DNA from: CAYOVG01 sp964407285
GTDB taxonomy: Bacteria > Desulfobacterota > Syntrophobacteria > Syntrophobacterales > Syntrophobacteraceae
Direction of reading: 5' to 3'
Assembly: GCA_964407285.1 (NCBI GenBank)
Contig: CAYOVG010000091.1
Location: forward strand, 1 to 20,095
DNA length: 20,095 bases
The notes under the pieces are model-generated. The model made no database searches. It was not told the DNA's origin and saw only the letters and a list, made by a program, of their open reading frames with translations. The position numbers and the translations under genes are program-made. Shown piece by piece: positions 1 through 7,070 of the stretch (position 1 is its first letter; each line of letters starts with the position of its first letter).

Positions 1-1
1 A

Positions 2-355
2 AACCTGAACGGAGACTACCTTTCCGACGCTCTGGCGGCCCAGGTGGGAGGCCTCGGGATGGCGCCCGGCGCCAACATCGGGGATGAGAGCGCCGTCTTC
101 GAAGCGACGCACGGCACTGCTCCCAAGTACGCCGGCCAGGATAAAGTGAATCCGGGATCTCTTATTCTTTCGGGTATCATGATGCTGGAGCACCTGGGCT
201 GGCTCGAGGCCGCCGGCGCCGCCCGGAACGCCCTGTACAGGACTATCGGGGAGAAGATCGTCACCTACGATCTGGCGCGACAGATGGAAGGGGCCACCGA
301 GGTCAAATGCTCCGAGTTCGCCCACTCCATCGCGGGCAACATGCGAAAAGGCTGA
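2..355 (+). CDS. icd: NADP-type isocitrate dehydrogenase, C-terminal part (5' truncated by window edge)
   Basis: The reading frame is open from base 2 and ends at TGA 353-355, giving about 117 C-terminal residues. It begins NLNGDYLSDALAAQVGG and continues with GANIGDESAVFEATHGTAPK, YAGQDKVNPGS and a final KCSEF motif. These match the C-terminal third of the E. coli-type NADP-dependent isocitrate dehydrogenase. That enzyme converts isocitrate to 2-oxoglutarate and CO2 in the cytoplasmic TCA cycle. The visible segment carries part of the cofactor-binding region, but the catalytic residues in the N-terminal part are outside the window. The gene converges on the minus-strand histidine kinase gene, with about 60 bases between the stops. 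A related beta-decarboxylating dehydrogenase (isopropylmalate type) is less likely because the long NLNGDY and THGTAPKYAGQ blocks are Icd-like. The truncation is due only to the window edge. Confidence 0.93.
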   Translation, partial: NLNGDYLSDALAAQVGGLGMAPGANIGDESAVFEATHGTAPKYAGQDKVNPGSLILSGIMMLEHLGWLEAAGAARNALYRTIGEKIVTYDLARQMEGATEVKCSEFAHSIAGNMRKG

Positions 356-400
356 TTCGATGCTGCTGACGACATCGTGCCGGTTGTGTTCCTCATCTCT

Positions 401-427
401 CCCGCCGCCGGCGCCGTCAGCGGCGGG
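401..427. other. GC-rich hairpin between convergent icd and kinase genes
   Basis: CCCGCCGC at 401-408 and GCGGCGGG at 420-427 form a perfect 8-bp stem with an 11-base loop. The stem overlaps the stop codon of the histidine kinase gene. Its place between converging genes suggests a transcription end. Neither side has a T tract, so it is not a typical Rho-independent terminator. Confidence 0.35.
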
Positions 428-1568
428 GCAGGGTGATTCTGAAGGTGGTGTTGAGTCCGGCAACGCTTGATACGGTTATGCTTCCGCCGTGGCTTTCCAC
501 GATTTCCTTACTGATGGCCAGCCCCAGGCCCGTGCCTTCGGGACGGCTGCTGTAGAACGGCTTGAAGATATGGGGGAGGGCGTCGGCCCCGATTCCGGGG
601 CCGTTGTCCCGGATCAGAATATGAAGAGCATCCCCGTGGGAACGGGCCTCGATCGTGATCGTTCCGGTTCCGTGCATGGCCTGCAAGGCGTTCATGCCGA
701 TGTTTAAGAGAGCCTCTTTGATCTGGTCCAGGTCGAGGGGCCAGAGTCCGAGTTCCGGATCAATAGCGATCTTTACGGCGACATCTCCCACCAGGCTTCG
801 ATCCGTTGAAAGCAGCGTTCTTATATCTTCCAGGAGGGAAGGCACGGAGACATCCACCGGCCGCGGCAGGCGTGGTTTCGCGTAAGTGAGGAATTCGGAG
901 AGCTTGCGCTCCAGGCGCGCCGTTTCCCTCTTCAGCAGATCGAATATGAGGCTGCGCTCCTCCGGGGACTGCCCCTCCATTTCCACCAGCTTTATGCCCG
1001 TGATGACGGCCCCCAGCGGCGTGCGGACCTCATGGGCGAGTCCGGCGGAAATCTCCCCCAGGAGCGTCAACCGCTCCTGCCGCAGGAGCCGCTCGGACTG
1101 CTCTGCGACCCTGGCTTCCAGTTGCTGCGAGTATTCCTGGAGCCGGGCTTCCAGTTCCTTTCTTTCCGTAATGTCGCGGAGGATATGGATGCGGGCGATG
1201 CCTCCGTCCGGTTCGTGGAGCGGGGATACGGAAACATCGTAGGTCCTTCGTGTCTTGGGGGAAAACCACTCGCGCCGCATCCGCGGGCCGAACGAACTCA
1301 TGCCGTGCTGGCATTCGTCGCAGGCGGACCGCTCGTGGCCGAAGAACTCGAAGCAGCACTCGCCCTCGCCGTCCCCCATTTCCCCTTTCAACGCAAGATT
1401 CATGAACTTGATGCGAAGGTCCCTTCCCACGATGTATATTCCGTCATCCATGCTGTCCAGTATGGCTTTCAGACGGTCTCTTTCCGTGCCGGCCTCCCGT
1501 TGAGGATCTTCGTCTCCGCCGGTCCCGGTAATCTCTTCCGGCTGCTCCTGCTTTTTTCTCTCACGCAT
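417..1568 (-). CDS. Soluble PAS-domain sensor histidine kinase
   Basis: This 383-residue protein has no membrane segment or signal peptide, so it should sense in the cytoplasm. A PAS domain covers about residues 28-140 and ends in the usual DITERKELE linker. A short coiled coil (about 138-165) follows. The HisKA domain has its phospho-acceptor His179 in LAHEVRTPLG, and the HATPase_c domain has an N box at 283-298, DNGPGIG at 321-327 and GTGLGLAISKEI at 345-355. All catalytic motifs look intact. The PAS core contains Cys71, Cys72, Cys83 and Cys86 around a FEFFGHE segment, which may bind a metal or respond to redox; that is inference. The ATG is preceded by AAGGGAG at a workable distance. It is the last gene of a minus-strand group with a sigma-54 response regulator, its probable partner. 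A Uma2-family gene lies between them. The signal is unknown. Confidence 0.9.
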   Translation of the reverse strand: MRERKKQEQPEEITGTGGDEDPQREAGTERDRLKAILDSMDDGIYIVGRDLRIKFMNLALKGEMGDGEGECCFEFFGHERSACDECQHGMSSFGPRMRREWFSPKTRRTYDVSVSPLHEPDGGIARIHILRDITERKELEARLQEYSQQLEARVAEQSERLLRQERLTLLGEISAGLAHEVRTPLGAVITGIKLVEMEGQSPEERSLIFDLLKRETARLERKLSEFLTYAKPRLPRPVDVSVPSLLEDIRTLLSTDRSLVGDVAVKIAIDPELGLWPLDLDQIKEALLNIGMNALQAMHGTGTITIEARSHGDALHILIRDNGPGIGADALPHIFKPFYSSRPEGTGLGLAISKEIVESHGGSITVSSVAGLNTTFRITLPRR

Positions 1569-1641
1569 TCAGCGCTCCCTTCGCGGATAAACTCCGGCCA
1601 GAGGATCTCATTGTATTTTATGTGGTGAAATGGAGGACAAA

Positions 1642-1666
1642 GACGGTTCAGATAAGACGAACCGTC
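1642..1666 (-). terminator. Candidate hairpin terminator after the Uma2 gene
   Basis: GACGGTTC at 1642-1649 and GAACCGTC at 1659-1666 form a perfect 8-bp stem with a 9-base loop. On the minus strand the stem is followed by TTTG, a weak U tract. It lies in the 210-base gap between the Uma2 and kinase genes. It may end or reduce transcription before the kinase gene, or stabilise the upstream mRNA 3' end. Confidence 0.4.
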
Positions 1667-1778
1667 CATGGAGCCGGGCAATACGGCTTTCTTCTTCAAG
1701 CCCAACGTGTTGAAGCGACTCCGCTGTCGCGAAGCCGTTATTCCTCCACGGATGGACGCCCCTCCCTTGGTCCGGATA

Positions 1779-2345
1779 TTACTTTTCCAGCCACGAATTG
1801 ACGAGTTCGATTTCAATCTCCTGGAAAGGCTCGGCTCGCACTTTGTCGTCTTCTCCGTTAGATCCCAACAGCACCCAATGAGCGACTTCGAGCCTGTACA
1901 CGTCAAGAGTCTTGGCCAGAGGATCGATAAGCCATGCGTATGAGACTCCATGGCGGGCATAAGCGGGCATTTTCTTGACTTTGTCGATGCGTGCGCTACT
2001 CGGGGAGAGAATCTCACAGACCCAATCGGGAGCAGTGGTGAAGCGGTGCTCATCAGGAGAGGTCGGAAGCCTTTCCCTTCTCCACCCCGCCAGATCCGGG
2101 ACCAGGATATTCTCTGCCAAATCGAGTTCCGGTTCGTCGTGGATAATCCATCCTCCAGGGCCTCCGCCGCGGCCCAATTGATACGGCGGTCCGATCTCGT
2201 TTCCCAACAGGGATGCCGCATGCACATGTCTCCTGGACGGCCGGGGCATGACGAACAGCTCTCCATCGATGATTTCTCCGGTCATGTTTTCCGGAGCGTT
2301 CAGCAGGTCCTCATAGCTCGCTTTTCTCTTGGCGGGTTCCATCAT
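1779..2345 (-). CDS. Uma2 (DUF820) family putative PD-(D/E)XK endonuclease
   Basis: The 188-residue product has the Uma2 layout: SYEDLLNAPENM...EIIDGELFVMP at the N-terminus, VPDLAGW (Asp84), WVCEILSPSS (Glu111), a lysine group at 122-125, and YAWLIDP near 136-142. Asp84, Glu111 and one of these lysines are the likely PD-(D/E)XK catalytic set. The biological role of the family is poorly known. I place the start at the first of two ATG codons, 2345-2343, because AGAGGAG lies 5 bases upstream. A longer frame starting at 2399 would overlap the regulator gene and adds residues not typical of the family. The gene begins 40 bases after the response regulator stop, so co-transcription is likely. It separates the regulator from its presumed kinase. 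Nothing here indicates that it acts in that signalling pathway. Confidence 0.82.
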   Translation of the reverse strand: MMEPAKRKASYEDLLNAPENMTGEIIDGELFVMPRPSRRHVHAASLLGNEIGPPYQLGRGGGPGGWIIHDEPELDLAENILVPDLAGWRRERLPTSPDEHRFTTAPDWVCEILSPSSARIDKVKKMPAYARHGVSYAWLIDPLAKTLDVYRLEVAHWVLLGSNGEDDKVRAEPFQEIEIELVNSWLEK

Positions 2346-2385
2346 GTTCGCTCCTCTGCCTTTGCCGGGTCCATGTCGGTATCGA

Positions 2386-3747
2386 TCAATCCACTCCATA
2401 CTTCTTGAGCTTGCGCCACAAAGTGTTGTATCCGATGCCGAGGATTTCGGCGGCCTTCGCCTTGTTATTACCGCAGTGCGAGAGCACGCCGAGTATGTGG
2501 CGTTTTTCCATTTCGCCGAGCGAAAGCTGCCACGGCGGCTGCGGGTCCCGCGGACCGGAAGGCGGCCCTCCCGCGCCGGGCAGGCAGGCTTCCAGCATTA
2601 GGTCCGGCGCGTCGATCCGGTCGCCCTTGTTGAAGATGAGGCAGCGTTCCAGGGTGTTTTCGAGTTCGCGCACGTTTCCCGGCCAGTCGTGTTCCAGCAG
2701 CTTTCTCACGGCGTTTTCCGTGAGTTCGGGTTTGCGCCGCCCCATGCGATGGCTGAGACGCCACAGGAAGTTCTCGGCAAGGGGCGCTATGTCGTCGGGT
2801 CGCATCCGTAGCGGCGGAAGGTGGATAGGGATGACTTTGATGCGAAAGAACAGGTCCTTTCGGAATCGGCCTTCATGCACGAGTTTCGCCATGTCCTGGT
2901 TGCTCGCCGCGATGATCCGGACGTCCACCTTGATTTCACGCGTATCCCCCACACGCCGTATGGAGTGTTCCTGGATGACCCGGAGCAGTTTCACCTGGAA
3001 CCCGTGCGATATCTCCGCCACCTCGTCCAGGAAGAGCGTTCCCCCGTCCGCGGCTTCGAAAAGGCCCTTCTGGTCCTTATGCGCGCCCGTGAACGAACCG
3101 CGTTTGTGGCCGAACAGCTCGCTTTCCAGTAGATTTTCCGGCATGGCGCCGCAGTTGATCGCCAGAAAGGGGCCGTCCGCTCTGCCGCTTTGCTGGTGGA
3201 TGAGCCTGGCCATCAGTTCCTTGCCGGTTCCGCTTTCTCCCTCGATGAGGACCGGAGCATCGCTGGAAGCGACCCTGCCCGCCGTCTCCACGACTTCCCG
3301 CATGGACTCGCTGACCGCGATGATGCGGTCGAGGCCCGCCTCCCGTACGACCTGGTCCTTCAAGGCGTCAATCTGGCGGTGGAGCCTGCGGTGTTCGAGG
3401 GCTTTATGGATATAGCGGACCAGGTGTTCCGGGTCCACGGGTTTCGTGAGATAATCGTAAGCGCCTTCCTTCATGGCCGCCACCGCGGTATCCACCGATC
3501 CATAGGCGGTGATGACCAGCACTTCGGCGTCCGGCTGCAGTTCGCGAGAATCCTTCAAGACGTCCATGCCGCTGTCCCGGCCCAGGCGCAGGTCGGTGAC
3601 GACCACATCGAAAGCCCGGTGCCTCAATTCTTCGAGCGCCTGGTTCCGGTCGGGGACGGCGGCCACTTCGAACCCTTCTCTGCGCAGGTAGAGGCATTGG
3701 GTCAGGCGTAACGCCTCGTCATCTTCTACAAAGAGCACCCTCTGCAT
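2386..3747 (-). CDS. NtrC-family sigma-54-dependent response regulator
   Basis: The protein has 453 residues counted from the ATG at 3747. Its receiver domain has an acidic pair (VEDD), phospho-acceptor Asp52 in VVVTDLRLG, Thr80 and Lys102. The AAA+ domain spans about 140-375, with Walker A GESGTGKE at 170-177, a GSFTGA loop at 217-222 in place of the usual GAFTGA, Walker B GTLFLDEV at 236-243, and the DWPGNVRELEN block. A Fis-type helix-turn-helix closes the protein (GNNKAKAAEILGIGYNTLWR). It should activate sigma-54 RNA polymerase once phosphorylated, probably by the PAS kinase encoded two genes downstream. AGAGGTG sits 9 bases before this ATG. An upstream in-frame GTG at 3759 has no well-spaced ribosome site. 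The Ala-to-Ser change in the sigma-54 contact loop occurs in other functional members. Target promoters are not evident in the window. Confidence 0.93.
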   Translation of the reverse strand: MQRVLFVEDDEALRLTQCLYLRREGFEVAAVPDRNQALEELRHRAFDVVVTDLRLGRDSGMDVLKDSRELQPDAEVLVITAYGSVDTAVAAMKEGAYDYLTKPVDPEHLVRYIHKALEHRRLHRQIDALKDQVVREAGLDRIIAVSESMREVVETAGRVASSDAPVLIEGESGTGKELMARLIHQQSGRADGPFLAINCGAMPENLLESELFGHKRGSFTGAHKDQKGLFEAADGGTLFLDEVAEISHGFQVKLLRVIQEHSIRRVGDTREIKVDVRIIAASNQDMAKLVHEGRFRKDLFFRIKVIPIHLPPLRMRPDDIAPLAENFLWRLSHRMGRRKPELTENAVRKLLEHDWPGNVRELENTLERCLIFNKGDRIDAPDLMLEACLPGAGGPPSGPRDPQPPWQLSLGEMEKRHILGVLSHCGNNKAKAAEILGIGYNTLWRKLKKYGVD

Positions 3748-3828
3748 GATCCGGTACACCTCTCATAAGAAGCAAGGAGTGGTCCATTCCAGGGGAACGA
3801 AAACGCGATGGTTCGATCCCGTTGCTGC

Positions 3829-3858
3829 ATTATAAAAGGTGAGTAAACAGGAAACCAA
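3829..3858 (-). promoter_or_regulatory. Candidate sigma-70 promoter for the regulator-Uma2-kinase group
   Basis: Read on the minus strand, TTGGTT (3858-3853) is followed after 18 bases by a perfect TATAAT (3834-3829). Transcription would start near 3822 and leave a leader of about 75 bases before the regulator ATG at 3747. No GG-N10-GC sigma-54 element was seen here, so the operon is not obviously self-activated through sigma-54. Confidence 0.5.
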
Positions 3859-3901
3859 TTCTATTTTGGAGGGATGCCACGGCCGCGCAGGGGGTATTTC
3901 G

Positions 3902-3925
3902 AAAAAATGGGGAGTACACCCCATT
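3902..3925 (-). terminator. Hairpin with T tract on the minus strand
   Basis: AATGGGG at 3906-3912 and CCCCATT at 3919-3925 form a 7-bp stem with a 6-base loop. On the minus strand the stem runs into six T residues (complement of the A run at 3902-3907), the form of a Rho-independent terminator. It lies just upstream of the regulator promoter and could insulate it from antisense read-through. A palindromic operator is the alternative. Confidence 0.4.
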
Positions 3926-4132
3926 AACCGGAAACCGCTCAGTCATTAAATGCATACCTACAGGCTCGGATGACGCGAAAATCTCCCTGAAAGGCTTGAG
4001 GGAAGTATTGCCCATTGCGTTGAAGCGTTCTCCCCATATCATGACCGAGCCATCCTCCCGGACGGCCGAATCATGGGCTGTTCTCTGATGGAAACTCATG
4101 CAATCTCTGAATCATTCTAAAGGAGAAAACGG

Positions 4133-4579
4133 ATGGAAATCTATGAACTGCTGAAAAAAGACCATAAGAAAGTCCAGGGCATTTTCAAGAAACTGCAGGA
4201 GAAGAAGAACCCCGGCGCCAAAGGCGCCCAGGACCTCGTATCCGAACTCAAGATGGAGTTGATGGTGCACATGGAGGGGGAGGAAAAGCTCTTTTATCCC
4301 GCTCTCGAAAAGGCGGATGAATCACGGGAACAGACATTCGAATCCATTGAGGAGCACCACATCACCAAGACCGTGCTCAACGAACTGGTCGACATGCCGG
4401 GAGACAGCGACAGATGGCATGCCAAACTGAAGGTCTTGCAGGAGCTTGTGGAACACCATATCGAAGAGGAAGAAGAGAAGTTGTTCAAGCAGGCTCAGCA
4501 GGTGCTGGACAGCACGAAGGCGCAGGAGATCGGCAAGGAGTTCGCCGAAGAGAAGAAGAGACAGATGAAGGCCATGTAG
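4133..4579 (+). CDS. Hemerythrin HHE-domain protein
   Basis: This 148-residue, highly charged, all-helical protein has the HHE cation-binding pattern. Candidate di-iron ligands are His11 (KKDHKKV), His46 and Glu50 (VHMEGEE), His75/His76 (EEHHITK), and His108/His109 with Glu112-Glu114 (VEHHIEEEEEKLF). It has no signal peptide or membrane segment, so it should be cytoplasmic. Single-domain hemerythrin proteins bind oxygen or nitric oxide at a di-iron centre or handle iron; which applies here cannot be read from the sequence. AAAGGAG precedes the ATG by 7 bases. It appears to be a single-gene unit, ended by the hairpin at 4600-4618 and divergent from the two-component operon. The charged C-terminal tail (EEKKRQMKAM) lies beyond the four-helix core. 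Confidence 0.9.
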   Translation: MEIYELLKKDHKKVQGIFKKLQEKKNPGAKGAQDLVSELKMELMVHMEGEEKLFYPALEKADESREQTFESIEEHHITKTVLNELVDMPGDSDRWHAKLKVLQELVEHHIEEEEEKLFKQAQQVLDSTKAQEIGKEFAEEKKRQMKAM

Positions 4580-4599
4580 CAGGTAGACACTAACAGCCC

Positions 4600-4620
4600 G
4601 GCGTGCGACGCGCCTTTTCT
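4600..4620 (+). terminator. Rho-independent terminator after the hemerythrin gene
   Basis: GGCGTG (4600-4605) pairs with CGCGCC (4609-4614) across a CGA loop, with one T-G wobble. It is followed directly by TTTTCTCTT. It lies 20 bases after the hemerythrin stop codon. The rest of the gap to 4844 shows no convincing gene. Confidence 0.75.
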
Positions 4621-4844
4621 CTTCCTTGGCGCAGGTCTCACGCCGTATCCTCTCCATCCATTCATATCCGGGCGTATGCGTCCCTCCCTCAACGCATTGC
4701 GGTCTGAATTATCGCTGGACACGGAATTGTAAACAACATATGATGAAAATGGAGTCTTTCATGCGGAAAGCTCTTATTTTTCCGCAGCTACATGGGGACT
4801 ACCGCTATCGGATGTAATTGGGACATCGAAAGGAGATGTGTGTA

Positions 4845-5381
4845 ATGAAGCGGACCTTTGGCTCTATCGCTGGTCTTCTTGCCCTGATTTTCGCTTTATC
4901 CTCCTGCGCCTGGTTGAGGCAGAACAGACCGCTTACAGAGGGAGAGATGAGACTGGTGCGGATTCATGCCCCTGAAGTCATTCGCGAGGGTGTGAACAAC
5001 AACATAGTGGTTGACTTTCAATCGGTGGGGGAGCCGCAGATTTTGAGCGTTTGTTTCCGCTTTGCATCAGACGAACCTCAGGCGAGAGTCCCTTCTCTTT
5101 TCTGGTATATGCAGGAGGCGCAGTCGGAGAGGCTTCTTTGGGGGACATCCCCCGAGATGAGGGAAGATGGAGGGGAGCACGCCGTTGTCTCGGTCCCATT
5201 TTGCGCCCGTGCTCAAAGTGTGCAGTACGGACAAACGCCCCCCGGCAGTCTTACTACCGTCATCTCCCCCCAGGCGATGCTCCCCCTGTACAGGTATCTG
5301 GAGTGTTATGTGGAATACAGGAAAGACGGCAAGGAATTGAAGACCAACAGCGTATTTTTACCCATTAGAACCATACCGTGA
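4845..5381 (+). CDS. Small lipoprotein of unknown function
   Basis: The product has 178 residues and begins with a lipoprotein signal: MKRT, a hydrophobic stretch (about 5-18) and the lipobox LSSC with Cys21. Residue +2 is Ala, so sorting to the outer membrane is expected. The mature part has no membrane segment and reads as a beta-rich domain with alternating hydrophobics (EGVNNNIVVDFQSVG, LECYVEYRKDGKEL). I do not recognise the family. The ATG at 4845 is chosen because AAAGGAG (4829-4835) lies 9 bases upstream. An ATG at 4836 abuts that site, and a TTG at 4818 would put extra charged residues before the signal. The upstream gene ends in a terminator and the downstream gap carries a palindromic repeat, so it looks like a stand-alone gene. 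Confidence 0.72.
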   Translation: MKRTFGSIAGLLALIFALSSCAWLRQNRPLTEGEMRLVRIHAPEVIREGVNNNIVVDFQSVGEPQILSVCFRFASDEPQARVPSLFWYMQEAQSERLLWGTSPEMREDGGEHAVVSVPFCARAQSVQYGQTPPGSLTTVISPQAMLPLYRYLECYVEYRKDGKELKTNSVFLPIRTIP

Positions 5382-5411
5382 GCCGTTTCCACGTCCTGGT
5401 GATTTTATCCG

Positions 5412-5480
5412 CCACGAAAAACACGAAGAGACACGAAAAGGAGAAGCCCCATTTTTTCGTGCTTTTCGTGTTCTTCGTGG
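5412..5480. repeat. Imperfect palindrome of CACGAA units
   Basis: The left arm carries three CACGAA-type units spaced 9-10 bases apart (starting CCACGAAAAACACGAAG). The right arm is their near reverse complement, ending TTCGTGTTCTTCGTGG at 5480. The arms match over about 30 bases with a few mismatches around a short centre, so the RNA would form a long hairpin. From memory, similar intergenic CACGAA palindromes are scattered in many environmental bacterial genomes; I could not check copy number. Translations across it (runs of Phe and Val) are not genes. Confidence 0.7.
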
Positions 5481-5556
5481 TTCGGTTTTCATCTTCCGTT
5501 CTTCTGGATTCGCCTTCCTGTCGCCGTTTCGCATGTCCTTGCATCCAAGCTTGTCC

Positions 5557-5585
5557 TTGACCCTATCGGAAAAAACGGCTACGCT
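5557..5585 (+). promoter_or_regulatory. Candidate sigma-70 promoter for hisHF
   Basis: TTGACC at 5557-5562 is followed after 17 bases by TACGCT at 5580-5585. This would give a start near 5592 and a leader of about 46 bases to the hisH ATG. The -10 box matches only partly. Confidence 0.4.
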
Positions 5586-5637
5586 CACACCTTGATTTGG
5601 AGTGCATCTTCCGGATTCAGTGTGAAAGGAGCTTTGC

Positions 5638-6276
5638 ATGATAGCCATTCTGGATTATCGGGCGGGGAACCTGACCAGTGTAGAACGTGCTTTGCGCTTT
5701 CTCGGGTTTCCCTGTCGGATTACCGATTCGCATAGTGAGATTGAAAAGGCGGACCGAATCGTTTTTCCCGGGGTCGGCGCCGCGGGAAGTTCCATGGCCA
5801 CGCTCAAGCAACTGGGGCTCGATAGAGTGCTCCTTGAAAGATTACAGGCCGGAGTACCCATCCTGGGGATCTGTGTGGGGTTGCAGGTGCTGTTCCGGCA
5901 TAGCGAGGAAAACGATACTCCGTGCCTCGGAATTCTTTCGGGAAAAGTGCGCCTGTTTCCGGAAAGCCTTCAGGGACGGGCCGGGGAGCGGCTGAAGATC
6001 CCTCACATGGGTTGGAATGCGGTGGAATTTTGTGTCGATCACCCGGTCTTCTCGGGCATTGCGCCGGGAAGTGAATTCTACTTCGTCCACAGCTACTATC
6101 CCGATCCGGCGGATTCGACACAGATTGCGGGGAGGACGGAGTACGGCATAACCTTCGCCTCGGCGGTATGCCGGGACAATCTGGTAGCGATGCAGTTTCA
6201 CCCTGAGAAGAGCGGACCGCCGGGATTGCGGGTTTTGGACAACTTCTGCCGATGGGACGGGAACTTCCGTGGTTAA
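5638..6276 (+). CDS. hisH: Imidazole glycerol phosphate synthase, glutamine amidotransferase subunit HisH
   Basis: This 212-residue class I glutamine amidotransferase supplies ammonia to HisF for the fifth step of histidine synthesis. The product is imidazole glycerol phosphate plus AICAR. The N-terminus MIAILDYRAGNLTSV is typical of HisH. The catalytic triad is visible as Cys79 in GICVGLQ, His188 and Glu190 in QFHPEKSG. The oxyanion-side PGVGAAG motif is at 44-50. Length matches the family. AAAGGAG stands 7 bases before the ATG. The TAA stop overlaps the ribosome site of hisF 10 bases on, so the two are translationally close and form a two-gene operon. WbuY-type homologues in lipopolysaccharide clusters are an alternative, but the partner HisF has both catalytic aspartates and normal length, which favours histidine synthesis. 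Other his genes are not in the window. Confidence 0.93.
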   Translation: MIAILDYRAGNLTSVERALRFLGFPCRITDSHSEIEKADRIVFPGVGAAGSSMATLKQLGLDRVLLERLQAGVPILGICVGLQVLFRHSEENDTPCLGILSGKVRLFPESLQGRAGERLKIPHMGWNAVEFCVDHPVFSGIAPGSEFYFVHSYYPDPADSTQIAGRTEYGITFASAVCRDNLVAMQFHPEKSGPPGLRVLDNFCRWDGNFRG

Positions 6277-6285
6277 GGAGCCGTT

Positions 6286-7065
6286 ATGCTGAGCAAGAGG
6301 ATAATCCCCTGTCTGGATGTTCGTGACGGGCGGACCACCAAAGGAATCAAGTTCAAAGACAATATCGATATCGGCGACCCCGTGGACATGGGGCGGTTCT
6401 ATTACGAAGAAGGGGCCGACGAGATCGTCTTCTATGATATTACGGCGTCCAGCGACCGGCGTCCCATCATGCTCGATGTGGTCAGGCGCGTGGCCGAAAC
6501 GATCTTCATCCCGTTTTCCGTCGGCGGCGGAATCCGAACGGTAGCCGATATGCGCGACACGCTGCTGGCCGGCGCCGAAAAGGTGAGCGTCAATTCGGCC
6601 GCGGTGCAAAATCCCGAGATAATCCGCCAGGGTGCGGAAGCCTTCGGCAGTCAGTGCGTGGTGCTCGGCATGGATGTCAAGAAAGTTGCCAGGTCGGAGA
6701 AGATCCCGTCCGGCTATGAAATAGTCATCAACGGCGGACGAACCTACATGGGGATCGATGCTCTGTGGTGGGCGCGGGAGGCCGAGCGGCTCGGGGCCGG
6801 CGAAATCTGCCTTAATTCCATCGACGCCGACGGTACCCGGGAAGGCTACGAATTGGAACTCACCCGGCTGATTTCCACTCATGTCGGGATTCCCGTGATT
6901 GCGTCGGGCGGTGCGGGCAAACCGAAAGACCTCGTGGACGTGCTGACCGACGGCCATGCGGATGCCGCGCTCATAGCCTCGATGGTGCACTACGGCGCCT
7001 ATACCATCCGGCAGATCAAGGAGTTTCTCCACGAAAACGGCGTGCAGGTGCGTCGAACCTGGTAG
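6286..7065 (+). CDS. hisF: Imidazole glycerol phosphate synthase, cyclase subunit HisF
   Basis: The 259-residue (beta/alpha)8 barrel takes ammonia from HisH and converts PRFAR to imidazole glycerol phosphate and AICAR in the cytoplasm. The catalytic aspartates are in place: Asp11 (RIIPCLDVRDG) and Asp130 (VLGMDVKK). The phosphate-binding SVGGGIRT and VIASGGAG loops are present near 78-85 and 205-212. Some positions differ from the E. coli type: RTTKGIKFKD near 16-25, RTYMGIDALWWA and LNSIDADGT. I recall this variant from delta-proteobacterial genomes. AAGGAG lies shortly before the ATG. No terminator with a T tract follows; instead an inverted repeat element begins 6 bases after the stop. Confidence 0.95.
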   Translation: MLSKRIIPCLDVRDGRTTKGIKFKDNIDIGDPVDMGRFYYEEGADEIVFYDITASSDRRPIMLDVVRRVAETIFIPFSVGGGIRTVADMRDTLLAGAEKVSVNSAAVQNPEIIRQGAEAFGSQCVVLGMDVKKVARSEKIPSGYEIVINGGRTYMGIDALWWAREAERLGAGEICLNSIDADGTREGYELELTRLISTHVGIPVIASGGAGKPKDLVDVLTDGHADAALIASMVHYGAYTIRQIKEFLHENGVQVRRTW

Positions 7066-7070
7066 AACAT

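Larger units (their letters stand above)
3748..4132. other. Divergent intergenic region between regulator and hemerythrin genes
   Basis: This 385-base region holds the minus-strand promoter candidate at 3829-3858, a terminator-like hairpin at 3902-3925, and a weak plus-strand promoter candidate, TTGCGT at 4015-4020, 16 bases, then TATCAT at 4037-4042. AAAGGAG lies 7 bases before the hemerythrin ATG. A minus-strand open frame of 89 codons (3830-4099) crosses the region, but its product resembles no family I know. I do not call it a gene. Confidence 0.5.

Noticed and set aside
2386..3759. GTG at 3759 as the start of the response regulator
   Set aside because: The purine-rich stretch directly abuts it, leaving no spacing, whereas the ATG at 3747 has AGAGGTG at 9 bases.
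3800..3840. A GGTTCGATCCC word resembling a tRNA T-arm
   Set aside because: No acceptor, D or anticodon arms can be built around it, and the downstream bases fit a minus-strand -10 box instead.
3830..4099. An 89-codon minus-strand frame upstream of the response regulator
   Set aside because: No family resemblance, and it runs through a terminator-like hairpin and a promoter candidate. It is best seen as intergenic DNA.
4626..4817. A 63-codon plus-strand frame between the hemerythrin and lipoprotein genes
   Set aside because: It starts inside the sequence just after a terminator, has no ribosome site, and its composition is not protein-like.
5358..5648. Open frames on both strands across the CACGAA palindrome
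   Set aside because: Their translations are products of the repeat (Lys/His/Glu-rich on one strand, Phe/Val-rich on the other) and lack start signals.
5638..7065. hisH-hisF as WbuY/WbuZ-type amidotransferase genes of a surface polysaccharide cluster
   Set aside because: HisF keeps both catalytic aspartates and the classic loops, the pair is far from the sugar genes and has its own promoter candidate, and no PseA/WbpG-like gene is present.
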